DNA of 6,947 nt from an uncultured Porphyromonadaceae bacterium (GTDB taxonomy: Bacteria > Bacteroidota > Bacteroidia > Bacteroidales > Muribaculaceae). Below are positions 1 to 6,012 of this stretch, in pieces. The DNA is taken from assembly GCA_947166165.1 (NCBI GenBank), contig CAMVDK010000169.1, forward strand, positions 1-6,947, in the 5' to 3' direction. Within the stretch, counting starts at the first letter, position 1, and every line of letters starts with the position of its first letter. The position numbers and the translations under genes are program-made. Below the pieces are notes generated by a model that did no database searches, was not told where the DNA came from, and was given only the letters and a program-made list of their open reading frames with translations.

Positions 1-24
1 ATCCCTAATCTTTCATCCCTAATC
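1..24. repeat. Short direct repeat, two copies of ATCCCTAATC
   Basis: The decamer ATCCCTAATC occurs at 1-10 and again at 15-24, with the 4-base spacer TTTC. The array may continue to the left of the window. Similar CTAATC-rich simple repeats occur in Bacteroidales intergenic DNA, but I cannot assign a function. Only two copies are visible, so chance is not excluded. Confidence 0.5.
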
Positions 25-26
25 CT

Positions 27-64
27 CAAGTTTCCTAAAGGGGCAAAGCCACTTTAGAAACTTG
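27..64. other. Long imperfect hairpin upstream of the DUF4294 gene
   Basis: Bases 27-40 pair with 52-64 over 13 base pairs with one bulged C at 35. A further 3-bp GGC/GCC stem (42-44 with 48-50) closes on an AAA loop. It lies just left of the first promoter. It could be the terminator of a gene outside the window, but no T-tract follows on either strand, so a plain intrinsic terminator is not well supported. A processed 3' end or a DNA-binding site are alternatives. Confidence 0.55.
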
Positions 65-98
65 AAAACAATATATTCACCACTGTTCCGTTTTTATC

Positions 99-106
99 TA
101 TATTTG
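99..106 (+). promoter_or_regulatory. Bacteroidetes -7 promoter box for the DUF4294 gene
   Basis: TATATTTG matches the Bacteroidetes housekeeping consensus TAnnTTTG exactly. It lies 26 bases upstream of the ATG at 133, which would leave a leader of roughly 20 bases. I see no convincing TTG-type -33 element at the usual 19-21 base spacing, so the call rests on the -7 box and its position. Confidence 0.6.
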
Positions 107-132
107 CACCACACTTTAGCACTACCTTGATC

Positions 133-771
133 ATGAAACGCATTTATGCCCTGCTGATTGCCGTGACCGCCGCTCTGCTCGCCATGCAGGCGCGGGGGCA
201 GGTGGCCATCGACCAGCTCGAGGTGCCTTCGCCCTTGCAAAAGGTGTTTGCCGGCTACTATCACTTCATCGAAGCCGAAAGCGGCGACACACTCATGATG
301 CTGGTGATGAACAACATCACTATCTATCCCCACGAACGCTTCCGCAACAAGGCCGAGGAGGAGTTCTACTGGAAAACGGTGCGCGACGTGAAGCGCACCC
401 TGCCCTATGCCAAGCTCATCTGCTCCACGCTGCTCGAGACCTACGAGTATATCGACACTTACCAGAACGAGAAGGAGAAACAGCAATATCTCACCCAGTT
501 CGAGAAGGCCATCTTCAAGGAATACAAGCCCGTGATGAAGAAGATGACCAAAAACCAGGGAAAGATGCTCATCAAACTCATCAACCGCGAGACCAACCAG
601 AACAGCTACAACATCGTGAAGGCGTTTCTGGGCACGTTCCGCGCGGGTTTCTGGCAGACCTTCGGACGGTTCTTCGGCGTGAGCCTCAAGCAAGGCTACC
701 ACCCCAACAAGAACAAGGAGGACGCGATGATTGAGCGCATCTGCGTGCGCGTGGAGCAAGGCACGCTGTAG
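133..771 (+). CDS. Exported DUF4294 family protein
   Basis: A 212-residue protein of unknown molecular function. Residues 1-22 form a clear signal peptide (K2-R3, a hydrophobic stretch, then A-R-G before Q23), so it should act in the periplasm or envelope. The body matches my memory of the Bacteroidetes DUF4294 family: a G-D-T stretch leading into a conserved strand, then F78-Y-W-K-T-V-R84 with L-P-Y-A-K to residue 94, an acidic and basic helical middle, and the hallmark K144-M-L-I-K-L-I-N-R-E-T-N-Q156 followed by a W-Q-T-F-G-R-F-F-G segment. The length fits the family. I chose ATG 133, six bases inside a possible TTG start at 127, because it begins with M-K-R and sits about 20 bases after the likely transcription start. 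The gene appears intact and GC-rich like the peptidase gene that follows. No terminator is obvious after its stop, so readthrough into the peptidase gene is possible. Confidence 0.85.
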   Translation: MKRIYALLIAVTAALLAMQARGQVAIDQLEVPSPLQKVFAGYYHFIEAESGDTLMMLVMNNITIYPHERFRNKAEEEFYWKTVRDVKRTLPYAKLICSTLLETYEYIDTYQNEKEKQQYLTQFEKAIFKEYKPVMKKMTKNQGKMLIKLINRETNQNSYNIVKAFLGTFRAGFWQTFGRFFGVSLKQGYHPNKNKEDAMIERICVRVEQGTL

Positions 772-836
772 TGTAGTAGAAGAAACGGACCATCATTGTT
801 TTTCGACCATGAGCAAGAGCGTTTTTTCGGCAACCG

Positions 837-877
837 GCGCTGCTTTCACCACCCATGTGTGGCTGAAAGGGCAGCGC
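837..877. other. Long bulged hairpin in the spacer before the peptidase gene
   Basis: Bases 837-843 pair with 871-877 (7 bp), 844-848 with 864-868 (5 bp) and 849-852 with 859-862 (4 bp). The loop has 6 bases and only small bulges occur on the right arm (869-870 and 863). A perfect 12-base palindrome, GGCGTCGACGCC, follows at 893-904. The 772-965 spacer contains no recognisable gene and no TAnnTTTG box. The structure could be a leader element, a processing site in a two-gene transcript, or a repeat of the REP type. Confidence 0.5.
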
Positions 878-965
878 AAGCGCTCGCTGCCGGGCGTCGA
901 CGCCGCCGGCTTTGTGGCCTACTGAATGCAATCCAACCGACAACAACAATAACAGGATACACCTC

Positions 966-3083
<2,118 letters not shown>

Positions 3084-3100
3084 CCAACGCAAAGAGAGGC

Positions 3101-3122
3101 TGGCCGATGGCCGAGTTTTTTT
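3101..3122 (+). terminator. Intrinsic terminator of the peptidase gene
   Basis: TGGCC at 3101-3105 pairs with GGCCG at 3109-3113 (four GC pairs and one T-G wobble) around a GAT loop. AG and then seven T's (3116-3122) follow. It begins 18 bases after the stop codon, so it most likely ends the peptidase transcript. The stem is short. Confidence 0.6.
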
Positions 3123-3203
3123 AGACTATAAGAACATAAGTATCATATTCGACCGCGGCTTTTTAGAGATACGAACAAAAGCGTTTGCTTTGGTTGGACT
3201 GTA

Positions 3204-3249
3204 GAGCCGTCATACATGGCGGCTCGGTGGCCGAGTCGGCGTGCCCACG
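3204..3249. other. Cluster of overlapping inverted repeats upstream of the TPR regulator
   Basis: Bases 3204-3213 pair with 3216-3225 over ten positions (one T-G wobble, 2-base centre). CTCGG at 3223-3227 pairs with CCGAG at 3231-3235, sharing bases 3223-3225 with the first stem, so the two cannot form together. GCCGA/TCGGC (3230-3240) and CGTG/CACG (3240-3249) follow. The cluster lies just upstream of the -33 element of the regulator promoter, where an operator could sit. It could equally be a second terminator region or a repeat element. The rest of 3124-3300 contains no recognisable gene. Confidence 0.45.
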
Positions 3250-3279
3250 GCTACCAAAATGATTTTTTGTGCCTTTTTC

Positions 3280-3310
3280 TTGCCATTGCGCCCAATATGC
3301 TGTAACTTTG
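3280..3310 (+). promoter_or_regulatory. Bacteroidetes promoter (-33 TTG, -7 TAACTTTG) for the TPR regulator
   Basis: TTG at 3280-3282 and TAACTTTG at 3303-3310 are separated by 20 bases, matching the Bacteroidetes housekeeping promoter pattern (TTTG, about 19 bases, TAnnTTTG). The ATG at 3319 begins only nine bases after the end of the -7 box, so the transcript should carry almost no leader. Confidence 0.75.
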
Positions 3311-3318
3311 CAGCCCAG

Positions 3319-3855
3319 ATGAGGCGAATTTTACACATATTGCTCCTGTTCGTGCTGCTCAGCGTGGTGGCGGACGGCTGCCGGCGGACCGACGGCGGCG
3401 AAGAGCGGCGGCTCGTCGCCATCGACTCGCTCATCGCCTCCCGGCCCGACAGCGCCCTGGCGCTGCTCGCCCGAGTCGACACCGCCGCCCTCGCCGAGCC
3501 CGACCGCGCCTACCACGCGCTGCTCACCGTCGTGGCCCTCTATAAAGCCTACATCCCCGCCACCAGCGACTCGCTCATCGCCCGCGCCTGGCGCTACTAC
3601 GAGCACGGCGGACCCTACGACCGCCGCGTGCGCGCCATGATCCACCAGGGCACCGTGGCCGAGGAACTCGGCCACCCCGAGCAGGCCATGCGCTGGTACA
3701 AGCAGGCCGAAGCCTTCGCCCGCCCCGACGCTACAACCGAGGCTACGCCCTCATGCGCCAAGCCGCCCTTTATCAATTCCTCTATACCCATACCCGATTG
3801 GCCGTCGAAAAATACAAATTGTCTTTGTCGCAATTCGAGCTGTGCCACAATTTAA
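3319..3855 (+). CDS. N-terminal fragment of a frameshifted TPR sensor-regulator
   Basis: As read, 178 residues, but only about the first 137 belong to the protein family. Residues 1-20 are a hydrophobic signal followed by A-D-G-C, a loose lipobox with Cys21, so lipidation or ordinary export is possible. The rest is the start of a helical TPR array: I-D-S-L-I repeats, A-L-L-T-V-V-A-L-Y-K-A-Y-I-P, and E-L-G-H-P-E-Q-A-M-R-W-Y-K-Q-A-E. These match the periplasmic halves of Bacteroidales TPR/HTH regulators as I know them. After R-P-D (codon 137 at 3727-3729) the frame runs into a 41-residue tail rich in Pro, Ser and Cys, unlike TPR sequence, and stops at 3855. The true continuation is in the -1 frame (the 3753-5174 reading frame). 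I chose ATG 3319 from the promoter spacing and the M-R-R signal start. The codon use is strongly GC-rich. Confidence 0.75.
   Translation: MRRILHILLLFVLLSVVADGCRRTDGGEERRLVAIDSLIASRPDSALALLARVDTAALAEPDRAYHALLTVVALYKAYIPATSDSLIARAWRYYEHGGPYDRRVRAMIHQGTVAEELGHPEQAMRWYKQAEAFARPDATTEATPSCAKPPFINSSIPIPDWPSKNTNCLCRNSSCATI
3727..3732 (+). other. Probable one-base deletion (frameshift) in the TPR regulator
   Basis: The frame before this point ends in R-P-D. The -1 frame after it reads Y-N-R-G-Y-A-L-M-R-Q-A-A-L-Y-Q from 3732. Family members as I remember them read P-D-D-Y-x-N-x-G-Y-x-x-M-R here, so one missing base in the codon formed by G3730-C3731 would restore a single protein of about 618 residues. 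I see no slippery X-XXY-YYZ heptamer that would suggest programmed -1 frameshifting. Confidence 0.75.
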
Positions 3856-5174
3856 AATATCAAGAAAAATGCCTTTCCAATCTGGGCATGCTATATCGCA
3901 TCATCAATATCGACTCGGTTTCGGTTTTCATCAACCAGGCGCTCGACATGTCGTTGGAAATTGGCGACACGGCGGAGTATTACTCCAACATGGAGGTGCT
4001 GGCCGGCCTTTACCACAAAATCAAGAATTGGCCGCTAACCAAGCACTACGCCATCGCAGTTGTTGAGCATGGCATGGATGAGTATTTGCACTCATGCTAC
4101 TACTATGCCGCGCAATCATATCTGAATTTGGGCGAACCCGATTCGGCCCGCATCTTGTTTGACATGGCTCCACGACCCGCCACCGTGCGCGACAGCATTT
4201 TGTATTTCCGCACCAAGTCGATGTTGGAGCGCCATGCCAACCACAAAGATGCCAGCCAATTCGATGGCGAACAAGCGGATGAGATTGCCAGCAATACCAT
4301 TTTAAGCGCGGTTAAGCATGATGTTCAAAATGAAGAGCATCATGTCGAACAACGGAAATTGAAGAACGAAATCTATCAACTCACCCAAAAGAACATTCTG
4401 TTAGGGAGTGTGATGGCAATAATGCTGTTAGCAGCGCTATGCATCGCATTCTACTCATTTAGCAGTTACCGGAACGCGAAAGCCCTGCTTGCACGCTCCA
4501 ACGTGCGTCTTGCCACGGTGCGCGGGCAATTGGAACAAGCATTGCGGCAAATCGAGGAAAAGGAGTTGTTGTTGCAGTCAGTCGCTCCGGCTCGACTTGA
4601 TAAGCCAGAAAGCACCATCTCCGGCGGAACCAGTGATGACCAAAACGACCGCTCGACGGCGCAAGATTCTCAGTATGAAGCAACGGATGAATCCAACGTG
4701 ATTCAAAACCACGGTCAAATGACCACTGCTGCAGCGATTGCTGAAGGTGGTGAACCGTTGGTGCTGCTCAAGAATTGTTTGACTCAGCTGTTCAATTCAG
4801 TTGTTTATTCCGGCAGCAAGGGCGCCTCTATTTTCAAATATATTTTCGACATCGAGCGTTCCGAGAACAGGAAACTGGTAACAATTAAACTGCCTGAATC
4901 ATTTTGGGATGATGTGGATACGTTCATCAGTTCTGCCTACCCCGGAGCGATGGAGCAAATCCAGGCCGAGGGCCACAAACTGAGTGTGAAAGAAAAGCGG
5001 CTCCTATATCTCGATTGTTTGGGCATTCCTAATGCCGCTGTCGCGGTTGCGTTGGGGTACGCCGAACGCTCGGCAGCTTCAGTAAGATTTAAATTGTCAA
5101 CCAAGCTCTGCTGCCAGGGCAAATCGTTTTCAGACTTCTTGCATGAAAAGTCAGAAATGAGCAAAAATCCATAA
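3753..5174 (+). CDS. C-terminal part of TPR-transmembrane-HTH regulator (frameshifted)
   Basis: This 473-residue reading frame holds most of the regulator. Residues 1 to about 170 continue the TPR array (C-L-S-N-L-G-M-L-Y-R-I-I, Y-A-A-Q-S-Y-L-N-L-G-E-P-D-S-A). A charged, coiled-coil-like stretch comes next, then one transmembrane helix at about 215-235, a second coiled coil (to about 275) and a polar linker. The C-terminal segment from about residue 330 ends in a helix-turn-helix-like region (L410-S-V-K-E-K-R, then G-I-P-N-A-A-V-A and R-S-A-A-S-V-R-F-K-L). In related Bacteroidales proteins that region reads like a LuxR-type HTH (S-x-K-E-x-R-L then S-V-x-x-x-R-x-x-L). The implied topology is a periplasmic TPR sensor and a cytoplasmic DNA-binding end. 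ATG 3753 is merely the first start codon in the frame. With no promoter or ribosome site there, it is probably internal. The frame is less GC-rich than the N-terminal fragment and ends before a strong terminator. Confidence 0.75.
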   Translation: MRQAALYQFLYTHTRLAVEKYKLSLSQFELCHNLKYQEKCLSNLGMLYRIINIDSVSVFINQALDMSLEIGDTAEYYSNMEVLAGLYHKIKNWPLTKHYAIAVVEHGMDEYLHSCYYYAAQSYLNLGEPDSARILFDMAPRPATVRDSILYFRTKSMLERHANHKDASQFDGEQADEIASNTILSAVKHDVQNEEHHVEQRKLKNEIYQLTQKNILLGSVMAIMLLAALCIAFYSFSSYRNAKALLARSNVRLATVRGQLEQALRQIEEKELLLQSVAPARLDKPESTISGGTSDDQNDRSTAQDSQYEATDESNVIQNHGQMTTAAAIAEGGEPLVLLKNCLTQLFNSVVYSGSKGASIFKYIFDIERSENRKLVTIKLPESFWDDVDTFISSAYPGAMEQIQAEGHKLSVKEKRLLYLDCLGIPNAAVAVALGYAERSAASVRFKLSTKLCCQGKSFSDFLHEKSEMSKNP

Positions 5175-5211
5175 TTTTCACATAAATATAAGTATTATAT
5201 TCATTTTTGAG

Positions 5212-5244
5212 AAATCCGTTGATAAGCAGCGGATTTATTTTTTT
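5212..5244 (+). terminator. Intrinsic terminator of the TPR regulator gene
   Basis: Bases 5212-5221 pair with 5227-5236 over ten positions (one T-G wobble) around the loop ATAAG. The right arm is followed by A and seven T's (5238-5244). It lies 38 bases after the regulator stop codon. This is the clearest terminator in the window and separates the regulator from the small exported genes. Confidence 0.88.
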
Positions 5245-5274
5245 ATCATGCGATGCGAAAACACACTTTATTTC

Positions 5275-5287
5275 TTTGATAATCAAA
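5275..5287. repeat. Perfect inverted repeat TTTGAT-A-ATCAAA, possible operator
   Basis: The 6-1-6 palindrome lies 32 bases upstream of the -33 element of the next promoter, in AT-rich DNA. Its position would suit an activator site, for instance for the neighbouring HTH regulator. That is inference only, and short palindromes are common in AT-rich sequence. Confidence 0.3.
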
Positions 5288-5319
5288 TAAATAAAAAGTA
5301 AAAAAAAGTTGTTTGAAAA

Positions 5320-5352
5320 TTTGGTGTTGATAGGGTGGGTACTGTATTTTTG
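5320..5352 (+). promoter_or_regulatory. Bacteroidetes promoter (-33 TTTG, -7 TATTTTTG) for the DUF3244-like gene
   Basis: TTTG at 5320-5323 and TATTTTTG at 5345-5352 are 21 bases apart and match the Bacteroidetes promoter pattern well. Transcription should begin near 5358, giving a leader of about 85 bases before the ATG at 5444, much longer than at the other promoters here. Confidence 0.75.
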
Positions 5353-5363
5353 CATCGTGAAAC

Positions 5364-5413
5364 CTTGCTCTTTTCCGTAAATATTCACATTTATTTAATT
5401 ACGGGAAAGCAAG
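5364..5413 (+). promoter_or_regulatory. Large stem-loop in the 5' leader of the DUF3244-like gene
   Basis: Bases 5364-5368 pair with 5409-5413 and 5371-5380 pair with 5399-5408 (one T-G wobble), giving 15 pairs with a two-base bulge (5369-5370) and an 18-base AT-rich loop. It begins within a few bases of the predicted transcription start, and C then TTTT follows the right arm. It could be a transcript stabiliser, an attenuator or a regulator-binding structure. It matches no riboswitch class that I recognise. Confidence 0.5.
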
Positions 5414-5443
5414 CTTTTAGTTAACCCAAAAATTTAAACCATC

Positions 5444-5602
5444 ATGAAAAAGTATTTCATTTTGACTTTAGTGGTGCTTCTATCATCACAAGTCTGGGGT
5501 GCTTTGCTGAATGAAGGAGATGAGGGTGTTATCATTTTGAGCGGCAGCCATCGTCTCCAACACCTTGCCGAAGCAGAACCCGAAGCGACCTATGTTCTGT
5601 AA
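5444..5602 (+). CDS. Signal peptide and N-terminus of a DUF3244-like exported protein, cut by TAA
   Basis: The frame encodes 52 residues. Residues 1-19 are a signal peptide (M-K-K, a hydrophobic run, then V-W-G before A20). The mature start, G-V-I-I-L-S-G-S-H-R, resembles the first strand of small Bacteroidales DUF3244-type beta-sandwich proteins, which often begin I-x-L-x-G-x-x after the signal. The frame then reads E-A-T-Y-V-L and hits TAA at 5600-5602. The next codon, in the same frame, is ATG of the following reading frame, whose sequence reads as the rest of the same fold. The two are therefore most likely one gene of 144 codons with an internal stop. A lone 52-residue product could not fold as a full domain. 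The start is supported by the promoter and the M-K-K signal sequence. Confidence 0.6.
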   Translation: MKKYFILTLVVLLSSQVWGALLNEGDEGVIILSGSHRLQHLAEAEPEATYVL

Positions 5603-5878
5603 ATGGGCTCGCTAAACGTTGCCCTCGACGCGACGCAGTACGCATCCTACAGTGTGTCGCTCATCGCGCCGTCGGGCGAGACGACCACCGTGAGCGCCAC
5701 ATCGCCCACGGTCACCATCCCCGTCACCGGGCAGGGCGACGGCTTCGTTGTCACCATCGACGGTGGCGACTACGGCACCTTCGACGGTGTGTTCTCCCGT
5801 TCGGGAGCGAGTACGGTAACCCTCACCGACCATCAGGCCCTTCAGCTGGCCCAAAACCGCCGGCTTGACTCGGGGTGA
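5603..5878 (+). CDS. C-terminal part of the DUF3244-like exported protein (after in-frame TAA)
   Basis: A 91-residue frame that begins with the ATG directly after the TAA and is in frame with the upstream fragment. It reads as alternating beta-strands: S-L-N-V-A-L-D, Y-S-V-S-L-I-A-P-S-G-E, T-V-T-I-P-V-T-G-Q-G-D-G-F and Y-G-T-F-D-G-V-F. The order of strand, P-S-G-E turn and G-x-Y-G-x-F-x-G ending fits the DUF3244-type beta-sandwich as I know it. It has no signal peptide of its own, so an exported product requires the upstream fragment. The last 20 or so residues (S-T-V-T-L-T-D-H-Q-A-L onward) extend past the usual end of such domains and may not be structured. Re-initiation at TAA-ATG is possible but would give a cytoplasmic product. 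The codon use is more GC-rich than in the 5' fragment. Confidence 0.55.
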   Translation: MGSLNVALDATQYASYSVSLIAPSGETTTVSATSPTVTIPVTGQGDGFVVTIDGGDYGTFDGVFSRSGASTVTLTDHQALQLAQNRRLDSG

Positions 5879-5910
5879 ACGTGGTCAAGTGAAGCATTCT
5901 ATAGGTGAAT

Positions 5911-5949
5911 GGCGCCGGTTTGCCGGGGTCAAATCCGGCGGCCGGCGCC
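5911..5949. other. Very GC-rich two-part hairpin after the DUF3244-like gene
   Basis: GGCGCCGG at 5911-5918 pairs perfectly with CCGGCGCC at 5942-5949. Inside it, GCCGG at 5922-5926 pairs with CCGGC at 5935-5939, separated from the outer stem by a small TTT/GG internal loop. It begins 32 bases after the stop at 5878. No T-tract follows, so it may be a terminator of non-classical type, an RNA 3' stabiliser or an intergenic repeat element. The rest of 5879-6012 shows no gene. Confidence 0.6.
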
Positions 5950-5978
5950 AAGTGTCCTTAATAAGCATATAAACATCT

Positions 5979-5985
5979 TATTTTG
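5979..5985 (+). promoter_or_regulatory. Weak -7-like box upstream of the last gene
   Basis: TATTTTG is one base short of TAnnTTTG and lies 27 bases before the ATG at 6013, a spacing like that of the first promoter in the window. I see no TTG-type -33 element. If it is not a promoter, the last gene may be transcribed from the 5320-5352 promoter through the GC-rich hairpin. Confidence 0.3.
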
Positions 5986-6012
5986 TTATTCATCATTTAA
6001 AAATCAGCAATC

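Noticed and set aside
127..132. TTG start two codons upstream of the DUF4294 ATG
   Set aside because: ATG 133 begins a standard signal peptide with M-K-R; TTG adds only two residues and no better initiation signal.
809..925. Possible 38-residue small protein in the spacer before the peptidase gene
   Set aside because: It overlaps the 837-877 hairpin, has no promoter or ribosome-binding site, and shows no recognisable motif; the open frame is easily explained by high GC content.
3222..3260. tRNA-like stretch containing GGTGGCCGAGT, similar to the D-arm of Ser/Leu tRNAs
   Set aside because: No matching acceptor stem, anticodon arm or TTC-type T-loop follows; the resemblance is confined to a short GC-rich inverted repeat.
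3727..3740. Programmed -1 ribosomal frameshift
   Set aside because: No slippery heptamer is in phase near the junction and no clear stimulatory stem follows; a one-base deletion or sequencing error is simpler.
5089..5388. 99-residue open frame on the - strand across the regulator end and the intergenic region
   Set aside because: It runs through the strong + strand terminator and the promoter, is AT-driven, and has no family resemblance.
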